From positions 62,001 to 126,000 of the forward strand of contig JBKHXX010000057.1 of NCBI GenBank assembly GCA_046565765.1: a stretch of 64,000 bases of DNA, written 5' to 3'. This DNA comes from JBFMCT01 sp046565765. GTDB taxonomy: Bacteria > Actinomycetota > Acidimicrobiia > Acidimicrobiales > AC-14. Below, one piece after another: positions 35,777 through 44,500 of the stretch. A program made the translations under genes and the position numbers. How positions within the stretch are numbered: the stretch's first letter is position 1; the number at the start of each line of letters is the position of its first letter. The notes beneath the pieces were generated by a model that did no database searches, had not been told where the DNA came from, and saw only the letters and a list, made by a program, of their open reading frames with translations.

Positions 35777-35846
35777 TTTGTCCGCAACAAAGTTCCACAG
35801 GACCTTCGTCGGTCTTCGCATGGACGCGCTTTGTCCCGGTTTGTCC
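35777..35846. promoter_or_regulatory. TTTGTCC repeats in the divergent peptide/GGDEF region
   Basis: TTTGTCC occurs at 35777, 35830 and 35840; the last two are 10 bp apart. The region is AT-richer than its surroundings. The last copy extends to GGTTTGTCCCTT, whose exact complement occurs upstream of the XRE regulator (37176-37187). It may be a shared operator. Confidence 0.45.
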
Positions 35847-35906
35847 CTTCTCGCCCACCGAGGCTGCTGCTCCCATTACGCGATCGCGACCGGCGAGGAG
35901 ACTGTC

Positions 35907-36752
35907 GTGTCCGTCGAAGAGCAGCAGGAGTGGATCGTTGTCCTCGAGTGCGCGGGCTGCGGTCGTCGCGGCACGGCACAAGGCGCCCGGGAAGCGTTGT
36001 CCTCCTTGATGGCGTCCCTTGCGCGTCTCAGGCCCACCGGGCTCGCGGGTTCCGATCGCTACGCGCTGCAGTTGCGAGTCGTCGCGTCGACGGCACCCGA
36101 CGCGCTGCGGCTCGCAACCACGCGCTGGGAACGAGCACAGGCCGACCTGCAGCTGCCGCGATCCGGCCTCGTTCGGGCCGAGGTGCTGACGCCCGAGGAG
36201 TTCGAGTGGGAATGCGATGACGGGCTGACCGCCCTGTCGTACCGCTCGGAGGCCGTGGAAGCCACTGACCGGGCCCGATGCGGTGACGCCCAGCTGAGCA
36301 GCATCCTCCGGGATCCCCACACCGGCCTGGTGGCGTGGGATCTTCTCCGGCACCACCTCGAGTACGTGGTCGCTTCTTCGGGCGCCGACCGCACGCACGC
36401 GCTCGTGCTGGTGGACGTCCAACGCGACGGGCGAGGCCTGTCCGAACCGGACCTGAACCCGGTCGCCCGCCAACTGGAAAGCCTTCTCCGATCGGCTGAC
36501 ATCGTCGCCCGGGTGACGGACTCGCGCTTCGCCGTGCTTCTCGAGGACACCTCGGAACAGGCAGCGGCCGCCATTGCTCACCGGCTCGCCGTCGGACTGG
36601 AGGCCCGGGCCGGCATATGTCCCAGTATGGGGTTCGATCTGAGTGAGCCAGGGGATGACGGATGCGCGCTCTACGCCCGTGCGGCTGCTGCGCTCGCTCG
36701 TGCCTGCGCCACCGGGTCGCCCGAGCGCTTCGACCGCCCGCAATCGGGCTGA
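35907..36752 (+). CDS. degenerate GGDEF-like protein with N-terminal CxxC segment
   Basis: The GTG at 35907 has GAGGAG six bases upstream, giving 281 residues. The N-terminal 120 residues include LECAGCGRRG, and the remainder resembles a GGDEF fold (DPHTGLVAWDLLRHHLE, then an ARVTDSRFAVLLED strand). The signature GGDEF loop reads VTDSR, so it should not make c-di-GMP; it may bind GTP or protein. It is divergent from the 61-aa peptide and convergent with the 50-aa peptide. Confidence 0.65.
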   Translation: MSVEEQQEWIVVLECAGCGRRGTAQGAREALSSLMASLARLRPTGLAGSDRYALQLRVVASTAPDALRLATTRWERAQADLQLPRSGLVRAEVLTPEEFEWECDDGLTALSYRSEAVEATDRARCGDAQLSSILRDPHTGLVAWDLLRHHLEYVVASSGADRTHALVLVDVQRDGRGLSEPDLNPVARQLESLLRSADIVARVTDSRFAVLLEDTSEQAAAAIAHRLAVGLEARAGICPSMGFDLSEPGDDGCALYARAAAALARACATGSPERFDRPQSG

Positions 36753-36839
36753 GCCACACACTCCGGCTGGTGAGCGCTCGGACGGCCGCCGCCCGTCCGA
36801 GCAGTGCGCCGGAGCCCTCACCGGCATCACCTGGTTACC

Positions 36840-36992
36840 TCATCCACATCCGCACATGGGCCACGCCCACGCCGGTTCGGCGACAGCAAGGACCGAGACG
36901 AATGTGACCCCGGCGAGAACGACGCGCCAGATACGGGCCTGTCGGCGGGCGCCTTCGGTGCCGGCCGTCTTGAGCTGCGAGGTGAGTTGCAT
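36840..36992 (-). CDS. 50-residue exported peptide with Cys-containing tail
   Basis: The ATG at 36992 follows GGAGGGGG by ten bases. The sequence has basic residues (ARRQAR, 15-20), a hydrophobic core (IWRVVLAGVTFVSVLAVA, 21-38) and an AWA cleavage-like site. Signal peptidase action after A43 would free the seven residues WPMCGCG. Two Cys separated by one Gly could form a small ring or bind metal. It is divergent from the XRE/NB-ARC/TPR regulator and 1.4 kb from the M50 protease, so a signalling peptide is plausible; direct evidence is lacking. Confidence 0.6.
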   Translation of the reverse strand: MQLTSQLKTAGTEGARRQARIWRVVLAGVTFVSVLAVAEPAWAWPMCGCG

Positions 36993-37175
36993 TGCATCAC
37001 CCCCTCCGCGCGAGGGATGGTGAAGATGCCGGAGCTGGTTCGCCGGGGCTCCGCGGCGTGCCGTAACATCGCTCTCCGGCTGGGACAGTGCTATTGCCGT
37101 TGAATCGAGTCGACAGGCGCGGCTTGCTGTCCTCAGGGTCATGGAGACATGGAAGCGACTCGCTCAGCGCGCAAG

Positions 37176-37187
37176 AAGGGACAAACC
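37176..37187. promoter_or_regulatory. AAGGGACAAACC motif upstream of the XRE regulator
   Basis: This 12-mer is the exact reverse complement of 35838-35849. It lies 27 bases before the regulator GTG, in the divergent space shared with the 50-aa peptide gene. Confidence 0.45.
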
Positions 37188-37214
37188 CACACAACGACGC
37201 TGAGGTGAATATCC

Positions 37215-39632
37215 GTGACCGGAGCGGTCGACGAAGGGTTCGGATCCTGGGTTCGTGAGTGGCGTCACACGAACCGCTGGACTCAGGAGCGCCTCGCCGA
37301 AGCGCTGGGGTACGACGTCTCCTACGTCGCGAAGATCGAGCGTGGGAAACGCAACCCGACCTCGCAGTTCGTGGCCCGTCTGGCCGATGTCACGGCGATA
37401 CCGCGGGATCGTCTGCTACGGCTGTCGCGCCAGCCCTCCAGTCGCGTGCGCGCCCCGTTGCCCCCGACCCCCTGGGTGGGCCGAGGTCGCGAGGTCGCAG
37501 AGGTGGCCGCACTCCTCAAGACCGAGGCCCGCTGCGTCACCCTCGTCGGGTCGCCCGGGGTAGGCAAGACGAGCCTGGCACTGGAGGTCGCCTGGACGGT
37601 CAAAGACGCTTTCCGCAGCGGGGTGTCCTTCGTCCCCCTCGCCGAACTCTCGACGGCCGATGCGGTGGCGGCTGCCGTCGTCGACCGCCTGGGGCTCGTG
37701 GAGCAGGTCGGAACGCCGCTCGACGACGTGGTCGTCGACGCTTTGGCATCCCGCCAGCACCTCCTCCTACTGGACAACTTCGAACATGTTCTGGCGGCGC
37801 GGGAGCTGGTCGCGCGCCTCACGAGCCACCCCAGCGAGTTCCGCGTGCTCGTGACCAGTCGCGAGGGTTTAGGGATCGAGCACGAAGCGATGTACGAGGT
37901 GCCTACGCTCGAATTCCCGGACCCCGGGGAGATTTCACTCTCCACCGTCGGTGGATATCCCGCGATCCAATTGTTCGTTGCCAAGTCACAGAAGGCGAGG
38001 GCTGATTTCGCGCTCACTGAAAGCAACCTCAGTGCCGTGGCGGCGGTCTGCGCGCAACTCGACGGACTGCCGCTGGCCATTGAGCTCACCGCCGGCGCCA
38101 CGCGCCTGTTCTCACCTCAGGACATCGTCCGCACGCTGCGCGCCCGGCTGGAACTGCCGAGCACACCCGGCAACCCGCTCGCCCATCCATGTCTCACCTC
38201 GGCGCTGGATTGGAGTTGGGACCTGCTGTCAGGAAGCGAGAGGTCGCTCTTCTCCGCGCTGGGCGTCTTTTCCGGAGGCTTCACGCTGGAGACGGCGGAG
38301 GCGGTCTGTGGAGGGACGGGGGACGACTTACTGGCGGACCTCAGCGCCCTCGAGGCAAAGAGCCTGGTGCGCGCCGTGGCTTCGGCAACCGATGACTCCC
38401 GCTTTTCGATCCTCGAGGTTGTGCGGCGCTATGCAGTGAGCAAGCTCGACGGGGAGCGGGGCCAGGCGCTTCGCCGGCGGCACTGCGAGTTCTTCGTCGC
38501 CGTGGCGGAGCGGGCCGAGCCCGAGACGACCGCCGGTCCACGCCAAGATCTCTTCCTCAGACGGCTCGACGACGATTTCTCGAACCTGCGGACGTCGTTC
38601 GACTGGGCGGTCGAGCATGAGCCCGAGCATGCGCTCCGCCTGGCGGCCGCACTTTGGCGGTTCTTCCTGAGGCGGCGGATCTCCGAGGGGCGTCGTTGGC
38701 TGGAGACGGCCCTCAAGGCCGCGGGCGGCGCCCTCGAGGCTCGTACCCGAGCACTGAACGGTGTGGCGGTGCTGGCCCGGTCGCAAGGTGACCTGGATTC
38801 AGCGGCCAGGTTCCTGGCGGAGGCTGGCTCGCTCGCCGCCGCCAACGGCTTCTCGTCGCAGCTGGCATTGGCCGTGCTCAACCAGGGCATCCTCGCTGAG
38901 GAGCTCGGTCACTACGAGCCCGCGGAAGGCCGATTTCGCGAGGCCATGGACCTCTACGCCGGACTGGGCGACGAGCGCGGCGTCGCCTATGCCTTGAACT
39001 GCCTCGGAGTGATCGCCCTGCGACACCGGCGATTCGACGATGCGTCAACACTGCTCCTCGACGCGCTTCGCCGATTCCGCACCGTGCACGACCGCTGGAG
39101 CATCGCAATGGTCGCCAACAACCTCGGATGGATCGCGGAGATGCACGGCCACTCCGACGAGGCGCGGGAGTGGTATGAGGAGACTCGCAGGATATGGGAG
39201 ACCCTCGGCGACGAGCACAACCTTGCCCGGGCGTTGGCCGACCTCGGTCGGGTGGCTCGGCGGTCCCGCGATCTCGGGAACGCTCGCACCCTCCTGGAGG
39301 AGGCCTTGCGGGTATTCCACCGGGTGGGGAACCGCCGGCTGGCGGCGGCCTGCCTCGTGGAAGTGGCGGAGGTGGCCGCTCAGCGTCGCCGCAATGACCT
39401 GGCGGCGCGCCTCCTCGGGGCGGCGGATGGGATCCGCACGACCCTGGGCACGCCGGCGTGGCCTGACGAACTGGACATCATCGACGAGGTGACCAGGCGG
39501 CTTCAGCGAACCTTGGGAGAAACCGCCTTCCGACGGGCGTGGAACATCGGTCGGGCGCTGTCCCTCGAGGGCGCCATCGAGCTGATCGGATGGGACTCGG
39601 TGCCCCGCAGCAGGACCCGGCGGAGCGGCTGA
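37215..39632 (+). CDS. XRE-HTH / NB-ARC ATPase / TPR regulator
   Basis: The 805-residue protein has an XRE-type HTH (about 12-65, WTQERLAEALGYDVSYVAKIERG) and a STAND/NB-ARC ATPase. The ATPase has a P-loop GSPGVGKT at 112-119, Walker B LLLLDNFEH, LVTSREGLG and a GLPLAIEL motif. Tetratricopeptide-like repeats fill about 480-780. The architecture suits a signal-gated transcription regulator that senses peptides or small molecules through its TPR part. The GTG has GAGGTG seven bases upstream. It sits beside two small peptide genes and an intramembrane protease. Confidence 0.85.
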   Translation: MTGAVDEGFGSWVREWRHTNRWTQERLAEALGYDVSYVAKIERGKRNPTSQFVARLADVTAIPRDRLLRLSRQPSSRVRAPLPPTPWVGRGREVAEVAALLKTEARCVTLVGSPGVGKTSLALEVAWTVKDAFRSGVSFVPLAELSTADAVAAAVVDRLGLVEQVGTPLDDVVVDALASRQHLLLLDNFEHVLAARELVARLTSHPSEFRVLVTSREGLGIEHEAMYEVPTLEFPDPGEISLSTVGGYPAIQLFVAKSQKARADFALTESNLSAVAAVCAQLDGLPLAIELTAGATRLFSPQDIVRTLRARLELPSTPGNPLAHPCLTSALDWSWDLLSGSERSLFSALGVFSGGFTLETAEAVCGGTGDDLLADLSALEAKSLVRAVASATDDSRFSILEVVRRYAVSKLDGERGQALRRRHCEFFVAVAERAEPETTAGPRQDLFLRRLDDDFSNLRTSFDWAVEHEPEHALRLAAALWRFFLRRRISEGRRWLETALKAAGGALEARTRALNGVAVLARSQGDLDSAARFLAEAGSLAAANGFSSQLALAVLNQGILAEELGHYEPAEGRFREAMDLYAGLGDERGVAYALNCLGVIALRHRRFDDASTLLLDALRRFRTVHDRWSIAMVANNLGWIAEMHGHSDEAREWYEETRRIWETLGDEHNLARALADLGRVARRSRDLGNARTLLEEALRVFHRVGNRRLAAACLVEVAEVAAQRRRNDLAARLLGAADGIRTTLGTPAWPDELDIIDEVTRRLQRTLGETAFRRAWNIGRALSLEGAIELIGWDSVPRSRTRRSG

Positions 39633-39638
39633 GCCCGT

Positions 39639-39833
39639 CTACCCACCGCCGGAGCGTCTCATGTCCCGCCTGACCGCCTCGACGGCGCTGCGAGGAAAGC
39701 GTCGGTGGCCGCCCAAGGTGACGACGTGGGTCAACCAGCCCCGGTCGGCCCAGCGGTCCACCGTCCGGCGAGACACACGCAGGATGCGCGCGGTTTCGCC
39801 GGCGCTCAGGAGATCGGTCTCGTCGGCGTCCAT
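39639..39833 (-). CDS. BldC/excisionase-type small DNA-binding protein
   Basis: The 64-residue protein is a MerR-like helix-turn-helix: LLSAGETARILRVSRRTVDR, then WLTHVVTLGGHRRFPRSAV. It resembles BldC (LLTPAEVATMFRVDPKTV and TLGGHRRY) and phage excisionases. It is convergent with the XRE regulator, six bases apart. It may be a developmental regulator or a recombination directionality factor. Confidence 0.85.
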   Translation of the reverse strand: MDADETDLLSAGETARILRVSRRTVDRWADRGWLTHVVTLGGHRRFPRSAVEAVRRDMRRSGGG

Positions 39834-40302
39834 GTGACCGTTCGGCAGTCCTCGACCTGCATTCTGCCAAACCCGCGGCCTCGCCTACTGGACGAGGCCT
39901 CGCCCACTGGCTCGTCCCGTCGTCCTGTCGGTGCGGAATGGGTTCGCCCTCTCCCGACCCCGCTCGCGAGCTCTGGCATTCACCGACCGTCGGGACTCTC
40001 GAAGGCGGGTGTTCGCCCTGTTACGCAGGTGCTGCAGGGCCACGTTGATGCGGCCTGGGATCCCCGGAGACTCCTATCCAGCCGTCGCTCTTGGAAGGCC
40101 GAGACGGTGCCGTCCAACTCGGCCCGATGCGGGAGACCTGGCTTCTTCGACACCCCGACGTCGATGCCCAGGGGCAGCCACCAGATCGTCGAATTCGCGA
40201 TGGACACGCCGTGCACGAACGCCTCCTGGTCGTGGACTGCCAGTTGGGATTCGTGGGCGGCGTGCTGCCGAGCACCGCCATGCCCTCGTAGGCTGCCCAC
40301 CC
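39834..40302. other. 469 bases without a supported gene
   Basis: Open frames on both strands here (for example 39980-40300 minus and 40091-40291 plus) lack RBS and family features. Near 39871 there are two imperfect copies of GCCTCGCCYACTGG. The right end holds the leaderless promoter of the flavoprotein gene. Confidence 0.4.
40289..40294 (+). promoter_or_regulatory. -10 element of the SQR-like gene
   Basis: TAGGCT lies 8 nt before the GTG at 40303, consistent with a leaderless mRNA. Confidence 0.45.
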
Positions 40303-41436
40303 GTGCCCACTCGTGTCGTCATCCTCGGGGCCGGCTTCGGCGGCCTGGAGCTCTCGACCCGCCTGTCCGAGCAGGTGGCCGACGAGGTCGAGGTGACGCT
40401 CATCGACCGCCACGACTCCTTCGTCTTCGGGTTCTCGAAGCTCGACGTGCTGTTCGGAAAGAAGTCCCTCGGCGAGGTGCGCCACTACTACCGCGACATG
40501 GCCAAGCCGTCGGTCGAGTTCCGCCACGAGACGGTGACGTCGATCGACCCTGAGGCCCGGCGGGTCGTCACCGACAAGAACGCCTACGACGCCGACATCC
40601 TGGTCGTGGCCCTGGGCGCCGGCTACGACCCGGACGCGACGCCGGGACTGCTCGACGGTGGGTACGAGTTCTACTCGGAGGAGGGGGCCGAGCGGGCGGC
40701 CGAGGCCGTGGCCGATTTCAGCTCCGGTGCGGTCGTCATCGGCGTGCTGGGACCGCTGTTCAAGTGCCCGCCGGCGCCGTTCGAGACGGCTTTCCTGTTG
40801 CACGACGCCCTCGTGCGAAGAAGTGTCCGCGACGCCACGTCGATCCACGTGGTGAGCCCCCTGCCCAAGCCCATCCCGATCTCCGACGAGACCTCCGGCG
40901 CCATCGTCTCGATGCTGACCGAGCGGGGCATCGAGACGTGGTTCAGCTCGAAGATCACCCGGCTGGACGCCGCCGGCAGGGTCGCCCACCTGGAGGACGG
41001 GCGGGAGCTGCCCTACGACCTGTTCCTGGGGGTCCCCGTCCACCGGGCGCCCGCAGTCGTCGTCGACTCGGGGCTCACAGACGACGGCTGGATCGCAGTG
41101 GACGTCAAGACGTTCGCCACCAAGTTCCCCGACGTCTACGCGGTGGGCGACGTCACCAGCGCCCCCGTGCCGCGGGCCGGGGTCATCGCCGAAGGGGAGG
41201 CCGCCACCTTGGCCGACGTGCTCGTCGCCCGCATCAGGGGCGGCGGCGACGCGCCCCCGTATGGCGGAATCGCCGTCTGCTACGTGGAGATGGGCGGCGA
41301 GTCGGTCGGCGGGGTGAACGTCAACTTCCTGTCCGGGCCCAGGCCGACGGCCGTCTTCCGCCCGCCCTCCACCGACATCACCGAGGAGAAGCAGGAGTGG
41401 GCCGAGTCCCGACGGCGGCGGTGGTTCGGCCGCTGA
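40303..41436 (+). CDS. sulfide:quinone oxidoreductase-like flavoprotein
   Basis: The 377-residue protein has the FAD motif VVILGAGFGGLE (5-16), a central FKCPPAPFETAFLLHD segment as in SQR/flavocytochrome c, and the C-terminal FAD motif FPDVYAVGDVT. It has a Cys in the central segment and another in AVCYVEM, positions where SQR has redox cysteines, but the third active Cys is not evident. It may oxidise sulfide or act as a related NADH dehydrogenase. The GTG at 40303 is set by the leaderless promoter; longer frames upstream look random. Confidence 0.75.
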   Translation: MPTRVVILGAGFGGLELSTRLSEQVADEVEVTLIDRHDSFVFGFSKLDVLFGKKSLGEVRHYYRDMAKPSVEFRHETVTSIDPEARRVVTDKNAYDADILVVALGAGYDPDATPGLLDGGYEFYSEEGAERAAEAVADFSSGAVVIGVLGPLFKCPPAPFETAFLLHDALVRRSVRDATSIHVVSPLPKPIPISDETSGAIVSMLTERGIETWFSSKITRLDAAGRVAHLEDGRELPYDLFLGVPVHRAPAVVVDSGLTDDGWIAVDVKTFATKFPDVYAVGDVTSAPVPRAGVIAEGEAATLADVLVARIRGGGDAPPYGGIAVCYVEMGGESVGGVNVNFLSGPRPTAVFRPPSTDITEEKQEWAESRRRRWFGR

Positions 41437-41524
41437 CCCGGCGGACGGACGAAGGACGTATCACCGTCCACCCCCGGCGGCTCTCCCCTCGCGCACACGC
41501 ATCACGCGGCGCAGGGGGGACCGA

Positions 41525-44500
41525 ATGGACGAGCGCATCGACATCAACCTCGCCACGGCTGAGGAGCTGACGGCTCTTCCGGGTGTCGGTGAAGCCCTGG
41601 CGGAGCGGATCGTCGCCCACCGCCAGCGGGTCGGACGGTTCAAGTCGGTCGACGACCTGCTGCACGTGAGCGGGATCTCACCCCGGGTGCTGGAGAGGCT
41701 GCGTCCCCACGTGAAGGTCGACGACGCCGCCGGCGGCCATGCCGAGCGGGTTGTCGTCGTCGTCCGCTCGGATCCTGCGGGAGCCGATTTCACCGGTCAC
41801 ACGGTCATGCTGCAAGGCACCAAGGACCTCGACGACGGCAACGGCCCCCTCCCGTTCGGCGTCACCGGTCCGGCCTCGCCTGACGGCACGCAGCTGTCCA
41901 TCCCCTCCCGTTCCCACCTCGTAGGCGAAGTGACGGTACGCGTCGTCGCGCCCGACGGGGTCCAGCTGGCGTCGACCAGGCACGGCGGGCCGGAGCTGCC
42001 CGAGCAGATCGAGATCGAGGTCAATCCCCGTGGCTACGGCACCACCCAGCCCAACACCGACCCCGCCGCCGGCAAGCCGACCCGCATCCGCGGCCGGCTC
42101 GTCGACGCCTCCGGGCAGCGGCCGCCAGCGGACATCCAGGTCGTGCTGTGGGGCGCGACCGCCGAGGACCCTGAGGACCAGGACTTCAAGGCCCTCATCG
42201 TCGCAACCACCGACCGGGTCGGCCACTTCACGGGCCCCTACCCGCTCGGCTCGTTCACCGCGGCCCACGCCACCGTGGCCGTCGCCGACGACCCCGTCAC
42301 CGTCAACATCCACCTCGAGGACGGGGCCTTCCCGGAGTTCGTCCTCCTGGTGGTGGACGTCCCCGACCATGACGACCATGGCGAAGAGGACGACTGTGCC
42401 TGCAAGGACGGGTCGGAAGTGCCGAGGTCGCCCGACTCCACCGAACTGGCGCGAGCCGACGGCACGTTCTCCTCGGACCCGGGCGCCGGCCGCTGCGTCG
42501 ACTTCACGAAGCCGGATCGCACGCTGGAGGAGTTCACCTACACGTACCTCGTGCGCACGACCGAGCCCGACATCCGTGGCTTCACACTCGAGGAGCCGAG
42601 CAAGGTCGACCCCAGCCGCTTCAAGGACATTCTCCAGGCCGGCATCGCCCAGCCCCTGCCCCAGGTGGGCGAGCTGCGAGCGAAGGTGGCGGATGCAGGG
42701 CCAGAGGAGGGCGCTGGTACGGGAGGCCAGGACGTGGCGAACCCGATCGTCAAGATCCCCCTCGAAGCCCAGGTGCTCAAGCGCCTCGCACGCGACCCCG
42801 ACGGCTTCTCGCTCACCAGCCTGGTCGACGCCGCCCACCTGACGCTCCACGGCGACCTCGTGCGAGTGATCGGCGCAGCCCTGCGGCGTCCCTCCGGCCG
42901 CCGGCGCCTGACGTGCGACGATCCCCTCGACTGGGACGAGGACATCACCGTGTCCCAGGCGTGCACGATCGCACACGGCCATATCCTCCGGTTCAAGCAG
43001 GAGTGGGTGGCCGACGGGTACTCGATGGGCAACCTCCTCTACAGCCTCCCGCTGGCTCCGGGCCAGAAGAAGCAGCTGGCGGTGGTGGACTGGGAGCGGC
43101 GCGAGTCGGCCGGGCGCACGGAGGAGGTCGAAACCCGTGAGTCGCTCCAGGCCATGCTCGAGCGCGACCGCGACATCAGCGAGATCGTGTCCGGGACGGT
43201 CAACGAGAGCACTCGGGGGGGTTCCCACTCCTCCGGTGGTGCGATCGCCGGCGGGCTCGGCGTGGCCGGCATCTTCGGCGCCGTCGGCGGCGTGCTCGGC
43301 ATCGGCGGCGGCTTCTCGAGCGCCGACAGCAGGGCGTGGCAGACGTCCTCCCGCAACACCTCCGCCAACGCCCTCAACCAGCTGAGGGACCGGACGATCC
43401 AGTCTGCCTCCGCCGTGCGCAGCCAGCGGACGTCGGTCGTACAGACGGTCCGCCAGGGCGAGCGCGTCACCGCCACCACCGAGACGGTGGCCAACTACAA
43501 CCATTGCCATGCCATCACCGTCCAGTACTTCGAGGTCCTGCGCCACGTGCTGGTGCGCCAGCGCCTGGTCGACGTGCAGGAGTGCCTGTTCGTCCCCCTC
43601 CTCATGAGCTGGTTCACCGCTGACAAGGCCCGGCGCTGGTCACATACGCTGAGCAACGCCGTGCCGGGCCGGCTGCGAGGCGGGTTCGCCGCCCTCGACC
43701 GCATGGCCCACAACTACGCCGGGAGCGACCTCCCGACGCGGCGCTACGCGGACGAGACGCTGGAAAGCGTCGACGGCGAGCTGCGGCTCCGCTTCCAGCT
43801 CACCCGGCCCCGCGACAAGGACGAGCAGTTCGACGCCAACACGTGGACGCCCCTGCTCAAGCTGTTCGGGTTCGATCCTCAGGACTTCTACAACAACTAC
43901 CTCAAGGACCAGAGCTTCAAGGACCGCGTGTTCCTCGAGCACCTGGGCGCCCGCATCGCCAGCTCCGTGGTCGGCGCGCTCCAGGTCACGGCTCTGCGGG
44001 CGGACGGTTCGGGCGTGAACCTGGGGATCGACCCCACCCTCATCACGCGCTTCGCCAACGACCAGAGCCTGTACGTGACCCTCCGGATGTCGACGAACCT
44101 GCCGCCGGTGGCGCGGGCCGACATCAAGGCGGTCATGGTCAGCGCCAGGCTCGCCCGCCCTGGCAACCCCTACGTCGCGGAGGCCCTGCCCGCCGGGTCC
44201 CGGGTGATCGTGGAATCCGGGACCATGCGGTACCGCACCGCCCACCACTCAGACGCTCTGTTCCGCGACGCCTTCCTGCAGAACGACCTCACCGGCTACG
44301 ACGACGTCCGCATCGAGACCCCGCTCAACCGCCAGGAGCTGCGCAACCCCCGTGAGGAGGACAAGGAGCTGGCCCGCAACCTCCTCCAACACCTCAACGA
44401 GCACATCGAGCCATACCACCACCGCCTGTGGGCGGCCATGAGCCCCGACCGGCGGTACATGCTGCTCGACGGGTTCGAGGCACCCAACAGCGGGGGAAGG

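Noticed and set aside
36997..37194. 65-codon minus-strand frame upstream of the 50-aa peptide
   Set aside because: It has no RBS, overlaps the regulatory space, and its composition is not gene-like.
39980..40300. 106-codon minus-strand frame
   Set aside because: It has no family pattern and no RBS, and it abuts the promoter of the SQR-like gene.
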